Source of the DNA: Megaustenia siamemsis | Taxonomy: Eukaryota > Mollusca > Gastropoda > Stylommatophora > Ariophantidae | Direction of reading: 5' to 3' | Length of the DNA: 64,000 nucleotides | Assembly (NCBI GenBank): GCA_032433765.1 | Contig: JAVIAB010000101.1 | Span: 66,940,640 to 67,004,639, forward strand | Shown: piece after piece, positions 1 to 10,170 of the stretch | How the letters are laid out: the number at the start of each line of letters is the position of its first letter | Numbering within the stretch: the stretch's first letter is position 1 | Notes under the pieces: model-generated | What the model was told of the DNA's origin: nothing | The model's database searches: none | What the model saw: only the letters and a program-made list of their open reading frames with translations | Position numbers and translations under genes: made by a program

Positions 1-331
1 GTGCTACCACAGCTAGCACTGGCATGCAATTTCAACATTTCTTGTGCTACCACAGCTAGCACTGGCATGCAATTTCAACATTTCTTGTGCTACCACAGCT
101 AGCACTGGCATGCAATTTCAACATTTCTTGTGCTACCACAGCTAGCACTGGAATGCAATTTCAACATTTCTTGTGCTACCACAGCTAGCACTGGCATGCA
201 ATTTCAACATTTCTTGTGCTACCACAGCTAGCACTGGCATGCAATTTCAACATTTCTTGTGCTACCACAGCTAGCACTGGCATGCAATTTCAACATTTCT
301 TGTGCTACCACAGCTAGCACTGGCATGCAAT
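1..331. repeat. 43-bp tandem repeat (satellite/minisatellite), about 7.7 copies
   Basis: The unit starts gtgctaccacagctagcact and repeats every 43 bases from the first base of the window, so the array probably continues upstream. Copies are nearly identical; the fourth carries a ggaatgc instead of ggcatgc variant. The unit contains the short palindrome gctagc. The array ends abruptly at about position 330 in unique AT-rich sequence. No coding role is visible. Confidence 0.97.
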
Positions 332-1030
332 GACATATACCTTTGTAAAAAAACAATAGTCTATGTCTTCAGTCAGGTGACAAAATAATACATCCATCTT
401 GATTTGGTTTAGTTACAGTCTGGAAACAAGAAAAACAAATAAATCTGGTTGTGTTGTAAATTTATGTTTTATTCATGTATAGTCAAAAAACAGTAACTGA
501 GCATTTTGATGAATACATTATCCAGTCACTTAAAAAAAGTACACACAAACAATAAATCAAACTAGTTGGGAAGATAAAGTAAAAAAAAAACAACAACAAA
601 TAACAGATCGGTGAAAATGTGCAAAAGAAAATAATGATTATAAGAAAAAAAATTGTAATTATGGAAACAATATTACAAATGTAATGAAAATTATAATGAC
701 TTGAGTACCAAGCCAGTGTGCAATGTTTAAGACGTAATGAGAAAATAAAAATGTTTAATGGAAGATTTGCTTCGTGGCACAATTACCGATTATAAGAATG
801 TGTTCTTCTTTATCCAATGATATTCTTGGCTACTAAATTGAGGTCAATAAATTACTTAAAGTGTCTGATGCAATAATTACATGGATTTGTTGTATTTACT
901 TGTCATGGAGCTTATTATTATACTGTAGTTTGACTTACAATTCTGAACGATGTCTCCACATATTTTGTAAACCTTTGTTCTTTCTCATAGATTGTTCACT
1001 TAAGCATCATAATTTAAATTAATGTCTTTT
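332..1030. other. AT-rich intergenic DNA, nothing recognised
   Basis: Short open frames here are low-complexity and show no domain, splice-site pair or repeat match elsewhere in the window. I see no gene. Confidence 0.6.
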
Positions 1031-1084
1031 AGTGACAATTGTAGTATATCTTTCAATCTTACATTTTATTTACCACATAATGAA

Positions 1085-1250
1085 CTTACATAAACGTAAA
1101 GTACGAGACTTGAACCAGCGTCGTAACGCACGACTTTACACCCATATGTGCTTGGCCGCCTATCTAGAAATGTTCGGAGATTTCTGTATAGTGTCGCCTC
1201 AAGCATCGAAACTCAGATGCGAAGCAACATCCCTCACCTTCCCAAGGTGA
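1085..1250 (-). repeat. possible tRNA-derived SINE fragment
   Basis: On the minus strand the segment contains ggttcaagtctc, a fair match to a RNA polymerase III B box, preceded by a short stem-loop gtcgt/acgac and a weak A-box-like stretch ggccaagcac. That order fits the head of a tRNA-derived SINE. No second copy was found in the window, so the call is tentative. The small plus-strand open frame across it (1032-1250) has no recognisable feature. Confidence 0.3.
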
Positions 1251-1354
1251 ACTTACATTTTGCATTGTAACATAGGCTGTTTTTTACATTACCATAAATA
1301 AACTTTAATCAGGCCTGTATTCACAATGTCCAACCCATTTCAATTGCTATTTGT

Positions 1355-1470
1355 ATGTGTAAAATAGACATAAAATGGTATCAAGCAGCTGGACCTAAGA
1401 AGAGACAAGACAAACTACAATATTTTGGCAAAAGCCTTCATCGGGTACAATACAACAAATATAGATACAA
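1355..1470 (+). repeat. dispersed repeat, match to 34270-34370
   Basis: The stretch taaaatagacataaaatgg followed by a tttcggcaaa-like block and cttcatc-gggtac recurs in the same order at 34270-34370. The 'ttcggcaaa...cttcatcaggtac' pattern resembles the 3' signature of Penelope-like or tyrosine-recombinase retroelements, but no protein domain is left. The family assignment is a guess. Confidence 0.45.
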
Positions 1471-1499
1471 AAACATGCACACAAGGCAAGTACTATCTA

Positions 1500-1800
1500 T
1501 TTGGGGGGACTGGTTGATCTCAAGGCAAGATGTTGAGAGACAGAGGATGTGGGTGCAAATCCCAGCAGCATCAGCTGGGATTTTTATTTATGATTTCTCT
1601 CTGCGGCAACGACCCCTGGTCTGAGCAGTGAGGCCCAGCTTGAAATGTCAATTACTCATAAACAGAAATAAAAAAAAACATAAGTACCTCTGAAGATGGA
1701 ATTATCTGCCTGTGTGGCGAGGGACCCCTGTGCACACGGCTGCCAGGGGAAAATGGATTAACATGCAAAATTGGGTTCCTAGTCTCTAGGGCCTTCGTCA
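1500..1800 (+). repeat. dispersed repeat A, inverted partner at 28070-28270
   Basis: Blocks such as gagggacccctgtgcacacg and the ctgcggcaacgacccctggt segment recur in reverse complement at 28070-28270. A B-box-like gggtgcaaatccc precedes the shared part, so the head may derive from a tRNA. The two copies are diverged, suggesting old insertions. Confidence 0.7.
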
Positions 1801-1809
1801 GAGGTCAAA

Positions 1810-4250
1810 GTTGGCGAACAAAAAAAAAAACAATACTATCTATCTCAAACTATCAACTCCTGCAATTTGTATAAAAATGGAACACATTATTTTCCAGTTG
1901 GATTCAGCCAGCAAGTTTATTTCTGACATCATGTTCTGCTATCCGATCTTTATACATTCTGTGCAAACTGAAATGCCCTTGATGATTCTGATATGGTGAT
2001 AGCAGGCAGTCCAGACTTAATGGCTTTTAAGTTTGTGCAAGACAATTGTTCATGCCTGATGTAACAAACATTCCCCATCAGCCGACTATAACAATTTCAG
2101 TCCAGTCGATGCCTAACCAAGCTTCAGACCACAGGGCAGTGACTTATCTCCTCTCTTTTTTTTGAGTCTAGCATATTATGATTATCGCTATGTTGTTAGA
2201 TATCTGTGTATATCATTATATATTTTTGTGTTTGTTGTTCCAGCTGAAGACCTTATTTGCTAAAACATTGTTCTACTTCTGTTTTATTTCTTACCTATGT
2301 ACATTTTTTTGTTCAATTTTTATTGTAACAAATATTGCAGCATATTGCTGCACATATTGCATATTGTTTCTAGTCCACCAAATGCAACAACTACTATGGT
2401 GATTGTAATTTCTTTTGTTTTGTTTTTTACTCAGTTTGAAAGATAATATTAGAAAGATCCCCGTTTTAGTTCATGTTTCAATGTTAAACTGTACGATTGT
2501 TAGTTTATTTGGGTATTTTATGAGTTTAGTGTCATAAATAAGTTTTGTTTAACAAGTGATCTCCTTTCACTGACTGGACATACTCGAACTCGAACTACTG
2601 TTTTGATGTGCATTTAATTTGTATTTTGCGACAAAGTTTAGGTTTAGTTGTTGTGTAGGCTATTCCAAACGCTTAACATAACACAGGGGTGCTATAATGA
2701 CAGATTTGAGAGCATCCAAATAAAGTGTAAGGGGGCGTTACTCCGCGCAAACATAATTTAGGACACTAAACTCGTAAATTACTGTTTAATTTATGACATT
2801 ATCTGAACATGAATTGGTCTTGCTTTCGGGAGAGTTTTACACCGTTAGCTTTACTCTCTGGTCAATATATCCCTTTGTCCAGAAGCAAGATAGTAACAAA
2901 AAGGCTTGAATGGAACCGATATGGCGGATAACTTTAACCTGGAATCTCTGTTTCTCGCTGTGTTCTTTCTATTCCACATTGAACTACCAGAAATAATATT
3001 TTTGCGCTTCAAATTGATTTTTTTTTTTATCCGTTAGATCTGCATGTACGAATAAATTTAATAGCAGCGTTCAATAATAGTAAAACGCATTATTTCATTA
3101 CAGGTCATATAAAACAACTAATTTACAACAAACCGCCTAACAACTTAACAAACTATAGCCTTAGCTTGGGGATTAACTTCATAATATGAACATATAGCAC
3201 TCTGCGTGAAAAAATAGTCAACAGCAGCAGAAGAAGACTAGAGGGTTACATTATTGTAACTTAGATAAACATTAATTGTTATCATGGGAATGATGCAAGT
3301 GCTGAAGCTGAGGGCCGATGGGATGTTGAGAGAGTGGATCAGTGTTGTCTGTTGTTGTAAACACCTTATTATTTGTCTTAGCTCCGTCATAACAGTTACT
3401 TCAGCAGATGCAACGCGTGAATTTCTTGTTAGAAATAGCAAAAGTGTAGAATAAGTGATCAAATAATTACAATCAATTAAAATATTACATTCAGTATATA
3501 AACGTTCCCGTAGTAGTTCCCTACTTTCCTCTTTCCATTGAACTTTCCGACAAATCTGTTCGGGGATTCCCACAACCAAATTAATGGTGAATATCTAAAA
3601 ATAGATATACAGACTTTTTTAATCACACTTTTTTTTTTTTTTTTTTTTTTTACTTCCATTAGAAAAAAAAAATAACAGTAGTTTTAAAATAACTGCATAA
3701 CCATCTTATATCTACAACTCCCACCCCCCCACATCCCATTCCAAGTCAGTAAACCACGCACTCATTCCTTTTTAGTTCGGTCAACTTGTGAGCTTCCATT
3801 CCCACCTATATTGAAAGCCAAATGGCTGAGAGGATTTCCCCCAAAGCCCCCCAAGCTTGTGACGTCTCCAGCTATGTTAGTTAGTGAGCACGGTGCAAGC
3901 CATGTTAACAGTAAATCTAACATTAATTTATCGTGTGAAATCTTCAGTGAAATACTTGCTTCAAATCATGAGATCTTGAGAAAGATACACTCAAAAAACA
4001 AGTACCACGCCGAGGCAACAACATCCTCAGTAGAAATAAGGTACTGTAAACATTACTTTAGTATTGCAATTGATATCTGAATATTGATATCTGTATATAT
4101 CTGAATTGGTATGAATATTAACACAAATAAAATAAAACAGAAAAAAACACAGTTATTATGAAATTTAAAGTTATATATATCGTTCGTCCCCGATTTTGTG
4201 GGACAGTCTCAGAAATAAGTAAAAAAAAATCCTTTGAAATGTAAAAAATA
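1810..4250. other. 2.4 kb without a recognisable gene
   Basis: The sequence is AT-rich with poly-T runs (3632-3650) and no repeat family that I could match inside the window. At 2921 an ATG in a GC-rich context (atggcggataac) opens a frame of only 38 codons, which could be a decayed first exon but has no clear splice donor. The minus-strand frames at 3238-3659 are low-complexity and unsupported. Confidence 0.5.
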
Positions 4251-4368
4251 TGACAAATATCCCCGAAAACAATGTGGACAAAATTGTCACCCTGCCCTAT
4301 ATACTATAATCATTGTACAGATGCGTGAAAGATATCGCCAATGATAGATATTTTTTAGGAAGCTAAGT

Positions 4369-4500
4369 TGACCGTGTGCTCTAGCGTTTGTTTCTCGAGG
4401 CAATGCGCTGTGTCGAGGAGTATGGGTTCGTTCCTGCTTCACTGTCCACTGTTTTCTTTTCTGTTGTTGATTATTTGTGATTATTGTTTGTTGCTTTTCC
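4369..4500 (+). repeat. tRNA-like SINE fragment (partner of 36880-36990)
   Basis: The segment with ctagcgtttg, a GAG-TAtgggttcg B-box-like block (gggttcgttcctgc) and the trailing ttttctgttgttgattattt aligns with 36880-36990, where the B box is the better match gggttcgatcctgc. The tail shared by both copies rules out a chance tRNA-like match. The insertion lies directly beside the Penelope fragment at 4569-4690. Confidence 0.55.
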
Positions 4501-4568
4501 ATTTGAAATGACATAATCGAAATTTGGTCTTCTTTCGGAGACCAGTACCTTCTTACTAGCGATACTAA

Positions 4569-4690
4569 AAAAAAGGAAGAAAAAAAGTGGTATGATGACA
4601 GCTTTACGTGGTAATGGACGAAACAAAAGTCGACGTTTCGGCCAAGTAGGCCTTCATCTGGACGAACAACAAACACAACAATTATATATA
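4569..4690 (-). mobile_element. Penelope-like element, 3' end fragment
   Basis: Read on the minus strand it gives the block gatgaaggcctacttggcc, then gaaacgtcg, then tcgtccattaccacgtaaag. The same ordered block follows the GIY-YIG domain of the Penelope-like element at 48295-49170 and recurs at 33325-33425. This identifies it as the non-coding 3' region of that family. No GIY-YIG coding sequence remains here. Confidence 0.7.
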
Positions 4691-5012
4691 ATGATATATT
4701 AACAAATCTAACTACATGGCGATAATATGCTAGATACATATTACTAAAGAGAGGAAAAATAATAAATTGGTCACTTCCCTGTGTTCCTGAGCTGGGTCAG
4801 TCTCCAAATGGACTGAATTGATACGGCAGGACCGATTATAAATCTCTCTAGCCAGGAAGTCAGGTGAGAAGACGGAAAGGAAGGGTTCTAAAAATATGGA
4901 GAGGTGGGTACAGGATATGTGTAAACTATGCACGTCTAACTCTGTGTATGCACCTTCTTACTATCGACTTTAGCCACCCCACCTATTCGAAATTTCGGGA
5001 TTTGTAGCAACT

Positions 5013-5023
5013 GAGACGCCATG
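5013..5023 (+). repeat. target-site duplication, left (LINE-A)
   Basis: gagacgccatg occurs here and again at 7568-7578, exactly bracketing the LINE-A copy. The ATG of this duplication supplies the first methionine of the 840-residue open frame. Confidence 0.9.
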
Positions 5024-7543
5024 GACACATTGAGTGAAATTATTAACAAGATTGACGAAAGCGACGACATGTTAGTGATGGGAGATTTTAATGGAAGGCT
5101 TGGGAAACGCAACAGTGAGAACAGTGACATCTTAGGACCCTTTGGCGATAAAACAGCTGAAATAAACGAAAATGGGAGCAGACTGCTGGAACTATGCAAT
5201 CAAAATGATTTATTTATCACCAACACATTCTTCAAACATAGAGAGTCGCAAGTATACACCTGGTACAAATGGAATGACACAACATGCAGAAGCCAGATAG
5301 ATTTTATACTAACAAGAAAAGAGAACAAGAAAAGAGTAACCGACAGTAGAGCAATCCCAAATATTACAGACGACACGGATCACAAGATGGTTATGATCAC
5401 ACTAAGACAGCCAAAAATAAAGAGAAAACACGAAAACAAACAAAAGAAGCGAAAAGAACAGACAATAAAAATAAAACAATTAAACGATCAAGAAACAAGG
5501 AAAACCCTAGAAGAAAAACTCAGAGAGGAATTCAAGAAACTCCCTAACGAAGTATGCACAGTAGAAGAAGAGTGGAAACAATTTAAGGAAACAGTAACTA
5601 ACATCTCTAAAACAGTTTGTGGAACGAAGCTAAGAACAAGAGAAGGGAAAAAGAGCACCCCGTGGTGGAACGAAACAATCAGAGAAGCAATTAAAGAAAA
5701 GAAGAAACTGTTTAAAAATTGGAGGGAGAACAAGAACCAAGAAAAATATGCAAGATATGCCTTAGTTCGAAAAAGAGTTAAAATGCTGATCAAAGAAGCT
5801 AAGCAAAGGAATTGGACAGAATTCGGACAAAACATGAGCAGGGACTTCAAGACAGCCACAAGAGATTTCTACAAAGCAGTAAAAGCCACAAGAGCGAGAA
5901 AAGAAAACCATGATCCTACTGAGCTGATAAATGACAAAGACGGACAACCAATATCAAACAACCAATGTATGCAACAGAGATGGAAAGAATATTTTGAAGA
6001 CCTGTTAAACATACCAACTACCAACAAGACAACAAAAACCACACTAGAACTCACAAATACTGAACCCAACATCATGAAAGAGGAAATAGAAGAAGTAATC
6101 AAATATGCACCAAGAAACAAAGCACCAGGGATAGATAACATTCCAATAGAAATAATAGCAGCAGCGGGAGAAACAGGAATGCAATGGCTGCACAGAATAT
6201 TTAATGCAGCATGGCACCAACAACAAGCCCCAGAAGACTGGCAACAGGCAATCATCATACCAATATGGAAAAAGAAAGGTAGCAAAAGAGACTGCAATCA
6301 ATATAGAGGTATATCTCTGCTCAGCCATGTAGGAAAGCTATACGCCAAAATCTTGGAAAAAAGACTGAGACCAATAATAGAACTACAGTTAAGCGATTCT
6401 CAAATGGGGTTCCGAAAAAACAGAGGATGTACCGACGCACTATTCACACTAAAACAGCTTGCAGAAAAAACGACAGAACACAACCAAAACTTATACATAG
6501 CCTTCATTGACCAGGAAAAAGCATTCGACAGAGTAAACAGAGAACAACTGTGGGAGATACTAACAACATACGGAGTAAGCCAACATCTAACCAACATTAT
6601 TAAAAGTCTCTACGCCAACAGCAGCTGCTGGGTCAGAACAGCAACAGGCTACACAGACCACTTCGAAGTTAGATCAGGTGTAAGACAGGGGTGCGTACTA
6701 TCCCCCCTACTGTTTATTACATACATGGACCATATATGCAAGCTAGCCAACCCATCAGAGACAGAGGAGATCAACGAGCTTCTATTTGCAGACGACCAGG
6801 CACTAATACATGAAACAATAGAAGACCTACAAGAACACTTAAACAAACTCAACATCTTAGGAACAAAATACAACATGAAAATCAACATCAACAAAACAGA
6901 AGTCATGAATGTCGCCAAAAATAAACAGAACATCAACATAACTATAGAAGGCAGACAACTAAAACAAGTAGAGGAATTCAAATACCTAGGAAGTCTAATG
7001 ACAAACGACAATTCCCAAACAGCAGAGATAGAATCAAGATGCAACAAAGCTTGTCAAATCATCGGACAGTTATCACCACTATTGTCCAACAAGGAAATAA
7101 CTCTGGAGGCAAAACGAGCACTATACAATACAATCTTCATTCCAACGTTGTGCTACCAATGCCAGACCTGGACTCTAGATGCAAGAACAATAAGAAAAAT
7201 AACCTCTACAGAGATGAAATGTGTTAGACGAATGACAGGAAACAGTCTGAGAGATAAGATCAGAAATGTAGAACTGAGAAAAAAGCTAGGAATAGCCCCA
7301 GCCATAGAATATATAAGGAAACAACAGATAAAATGGTTCGGCCACGTGACAAGGCAGAAAGAACAAAACACAACACAACGAGCCTTCAACAAACGTTGTG
7401 AGAACAACAGACCCAAGGGTCGACCACGAAAAAGATGGATCGATGGAATATTAGAAGCACTAGGAAACATAACAGCAGCAGAGGCGAACAGAAGAGCAAA
7501 AGACCGCAAATTATATCTCCCCTCGACGCTGAAAGGCAGATGA
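5021..7543 (+). CDS. non-LTR retrotransposon ORF2: endonuclease (partial) + reverse transcriptase (LINE-A)
   Basis: An uninterrupted 840-residue frame. Residues about 15-125 are the C-terminal half of an apurinic/exonuclease-type endonuclease: MGDFNGRLG, then YTWYKW..SQIDFIL and DTDHKMV. Residues about 320-640 are the reverse transcriptase: motif A FIDQEKAFDR, the RQGCVLSPLLF block, and the catalytic FADD box in LLFADDQALI. The C-terminal tail (IKWFGHVTRQ and GRPRKRW, residues about 765-820) is typical of RTE-related endonuclease/RT proteins. The first ATG lies in the target-site duplication and an in-frame TGA sits just upstream (5012-5014), so the endonuclease N-terminus is missing and this is a 5'-truncated copy, not a full gene. 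The open frame implies a recent insertion; the machinery would act in nuclear target-primed reverse transcription if intact. Confidence 0.93.
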   Translation: MDTLSEIINKIDESDDMLVMGDFNGRLGKRNSENSDILGPFGDKTAEINENGSRLLELCNQNDLFITNTFFKHRESQVYTWYKWNDTTCRSQIDFILTRKENKKRVTDSRAIPNITDDTDHKMVMITLRQPKIKRKHENKQKKRKEQTIKIKQLNDQETRKTLEEKLREEFKKLPNEVCTVEEEWKQFKETVTNISKTVCGTKLRTREGKKSTPWWNETIREAIKEKKKLFKNWRENKNQEKYARYALVRKRVKMLIKEAKQRNWTEFGQNMSRDFKTATRDFYKAVKATRARKENHDPTELINDKDGQPISNNQCMQQRWKEYFEDLLNIPTTNKTTKTTLELTNTEPNIMKEEIEEVIKYAPRNKAPGIDNIPIEIIAAAGETGMQWLHRIFNAAWHQQQAPEDWQQAIIIPIWKKKGSKRDCNQYRGISLLSHVGKLYAKILEKRLRPIIELQLSDSQMGFRKNRGCTDALFTLKQLAEKTTEHNQNLYIAFIDQEKAFDRVNREQLWEILTTYGVSQHLTNIIKSLYANSSCWVRTATGYTDHFEVRSGVRQGCVLSPLLFITYMDHICKLANPSETEEINELLFADDQALIHETIEDLQEHLNKLNILGTKYNMKININKTEVMNVAKNKQNINITIEGRQLKQVEEFKYLGSLMTNDNSQTAEIESRCNKACQIIGQLSPLLSNKEITLEAKRALYNTIFIPTLCYQCQTWTLDARTIRKITSTEMKCVRRMTGNSLRDKIRNVELRKKLGIAPAIEYIRKQQIKWFGHVTRQKEQNTTQRAFNKRCENNRPKGRPRKRWIDGILEALGNITAAEANRRAKDRKLYLPSTLKGR

Positions 7544-7567
7544 GGAAGGAAAGAAGAAGAAGAAGAA
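5024..7567 (+). mobile_element. 5'-truncated LINE-A copy with (GAA)n tail
   Basis: Bounded by an 11-bp target-site duplication and ending in a gaagaagaagaagaa tail, the kind of short 3' repeat typical of RTE-type elements rather than a poly-A tail. Related but degraded copies are at 18370-18870 (minus), 35455-36015 (minus) and 37369-37731 (plus). Confidence 0.92.
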
Positions 7568-7578
7568 GAGACGCCATG
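7568..7578 (+). repeat. target-site duplication, right (LINE-A)
   Basis: Exact repeat of 5013-5023 immediately after the GAA tail. Confidence 0.9.
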
Positions 7579-7629
7579 TACTACATTTCCCTGGCGGTAC
7601 GTATGACACGCGTTATTACGTAACGAGAC

Positions 7630-7640
7630 TATATATATAT

Positions 7641-7710
<70 letters not shown>
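7630..7710. repeat. (TA)n microsatellite
   Basis: About 80 bases of near-perfect TA dinucleotides. A second TA tract is at 8408-8502. Confidence 0.98.
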
Positions 7711-7711
<1 letters not shown>

Positions 7712-7904
7712 CATTTACATCACCATAAATCATTTTTGTTTAGTTTTAAGAAAATTAAATATCTAAGCGCACAGTAAGCTTATTAATAATAACATGTATT
7801 TTACAAATTTAATAATATTCGAAATATAAAAGTAACGAAAATGTGGGCGTACTTGGGGAAATCCCGAATATATTTGTAAAGGTGAAGGTACAGAGAGTGG
7901 AATA

Positions 7905-8075
7905 GGATAGGGTAAGTTATCGTGTTATCGACCACTATTGCATTCTCCATCCCTCTTAACTGTCTTGCGATTGTCATTAATGAGTGGGATATATAGATAA
8001 TTTTCATTAAACTTCACCTATCCGTCGACTTTAAAAAAAAAAAAACTTTTTTTTTTCTGTTTCTTTGGCATACAC
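7905..8075 (+). repeat. direct repeat, partner at 8545-8715
   Basis: Both stretches contain an aagttatc..accac/agc-like start, cccctcttaa/ccccttaaag, the block gtgggatatatagat, a tt-rich spacer, and tttttctgtt-cttg. They lie about 640 bases apart, with a LINE-B piece and a TA tract between them. The match is imperfect. Confidence 0.6.
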
Positions 8076-8184
8076 TTAGAATATTTATATAATAGGTCTT
8101 AGTTTTTCCGGTGTCTATCCACGATGGAGAGTTAGTTTTTCTTCTCTTGGCCACAAACCATTATATAGTTAGATATTACTGGTT

Positions 8185-8385
8185 GGTTGGCAATTTCTCT
8201 AATTGCCTCGTTTGTTTTGAATTCGTTCCACGCATACCAAGTATTTTCCTTAGACATTTTCCTTTTCGAATGCGTTCAACTTTGTTTCTATATCTCTTGT
8301 TATCCAGCTTTCATACGCACGCGTAAGGATTGATAAGTACGTACATTTGATTTGAATAGTCTGTTTTGTGTTTGTGCTGATGAGT
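8185..8385 (-). mobile_element. LINE-B fragment
   Basis: The minus strand matches the coding part of the LINE-B copy at 31370-31570, with blocks such as aattgcctcgtttgttttga and accaagtattttccttagac. It covers the region encoding the C-terminal linker after the reverse transcriptase. Neither end of the element is present. Confidence 0.8.
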
Positions 8386-8404
8386 TAATTATATACTTAT
8401 ATAT

Positions 8405-8505
<101 letters not shown>

Positions 8506-8872
8506 ACTATACACTTATAATATTTATAATATATGATAGGTCAGAGATTCGTGGAAGATGGAAAGTTATCAACCAGCATTAAATTCCCCACCCCTTAAAG
8601 TTTTTATGCTTGTGATTTACCATTTATAAGTGGGATATATAGATTATTTTTCTTTAAAACGTCACCACTCTGTTGCCTTAAAACAAACTATTTTTTCTGT
8701 TCTTGTGCTCTGCTGAACAGCTTCTCTCCTGGCCGAATCTGCCAATATCAATATTGGATAGACAGATCCATCCTCAGAATGAACAAGATGTATTCTTGAT
8801 GCCTGGTCTCCGCTTCTTTCTTCTGCGCCATATGTCTTATGGATTTTATATCAACACATATATAATATGTTT

Positions 8873-9138
8873 ATAAGTCTTTAGAACCTGGATGGCTGAG
8901 TGGTTAGTGTGTTAGCTTGTTGACCAGAAGGGGCTGGGCTCAATCCCCAACAACATTATTGTTTTTTCAGACTGACAAGGCTCCAGGGCTCACCTAACCT
9001 CTAAAAATGGGTGCCAGAGATTTTTGTGGGAAATAAATATGCCCTGGCATGATACTAACCATTGCGGTCATAGAAAAATATGGTCACTAACACCATATAC
9101 CCCATACACCTAGCAAGTAGTGGAGGTAACCTTTACTT
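8873..9138 (+). mobile_element. SINE-1, tRNA-derived
   Basis: The head contains an A box (tggctgagtgg) and a B box (gggctcaatcccc) separated by tRNA-like spacing. The body has a cctctaaaaatgggtgccag segment, a variable region with tggtcactaacaccatatacccc, and a tttacttta end. acatatataatat flanks both ends and is a likely target-site duplication, although the surrounding TA-rich sequence weakens that inference. Other copies are at 15150, 19765, 24316, 35569, 43551, 44765 and 60661. Confidence 0.85.
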
Positions 9139-9149
9139 TACATATATAA

Positions 9150-9640
9150 TATATATAAAAACAATATAAATAACAATAGTGAATTCAATGTGATTCTTCT
9201 TGTCCACTGTCATTGAGTGCCAGTGTCACATTTGCTATTAAATTATAATATAATTAATTAAAGTTAATTAATTAAGGCAACTTACTGAGTTATGCTAATC
9301 AACATTGTTTATTTCTTTAATAAATAATTGTGTTTTATCTAAAGTAAAGTAAGTGACTAATCATTTATAATTTATAGGTTTTCCAGAACTTCAATTTCCT
9401 TTTAAATTTTGTATGTTTTTGTATATGGCAATATGGTATATATAATATATTTCTCAAATTTATGTTATTTGATTTTTAAGTTTTTGTTTTTCTGTTGAAA
9501 TGTTTCTTTGTCGGTCCGCAACAAAATCTTAAATATAAAGCAATGGAGGCCACTATAGAAAACTATAATTTGAATAAAAGAAATGAAAGTAGAATATAAT
9601 AATTATTATTTCAACAATGTTGTCAAAAAATTTAATCTGT
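9150..9640. other. AT-rich sequence upstream of ankyrin gene 1
   Basis: Contains taattaatta-type runs and no repeat or coding match. The promoter of ankyrin gene 1 may be here or further upstream, but no TATA or initiator element can be singled out in such AT-rich DNA. Confidence 0.5.
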
Positions 9641-9646
9641 TTTCAG

Positions 9647-10170
9647 GTCTGTTGACTGATCCTGATCATGATTCATGTTTAAGAATTGGAGAGAATGTCA
9701 AAAATATAACCAGAAGGCACCCTCATAATGATTGTGAGATGGATGCTTTGGTGATGAATAGACTTATTTGAAATATTCTTTCTAGACAACCCATCCAACA
9801 CTGAGAAAGTCATTGACATGACTAAAACATTTTCTATGAATAATCAACATATTTCTCATCTTGTAAAATATCAGTACCATCTGGATTTTCAGTAACTCAA
9901 ATTATCTAACATTAAATAAATATATGTAACATTAGAGGTATCCTGTATATCATTAAAAACATGTTAAAGAGAACAACTTTTTTGTGACATTGATGAAGGG
10001 AGATATATCATTGTGAAGTTTGCTGAGGAGGGGATCAGAGCATCTACAGATATGTTTGGAGTGTACTGATGATAACCCACAAATAACTCAATAACATTGT
10101 TGTCAATTTGGTTTAAATGTTGTCAACAAATATTGATTCAAAATAACACTCATTTATCACATTGTATAAG
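9647..10170 (+). other. likely 5' UTR part of the ankyrin gene 1 exon
   Basis: A good splice acceptor (ttaatctgttttcag) ends at 9646. The sequence that follows resembles that after an equivalent acceptor at 38661-38665 upstream of ankyrin gene 2; shared blocks include catgtttaa-aattgg and a following gtgt/atgt stretch. The exon probably runs from here into the start codon at 10171. This is inferred from paralogue comparison and needs transcript support. Confidence 0.5.

Noticed and set aside
2921..3040. ATG GCG GAT in a good start context
   Set aside because: Only 38 codons to a stop, no donor site and no paralogue; kept only as a remark.
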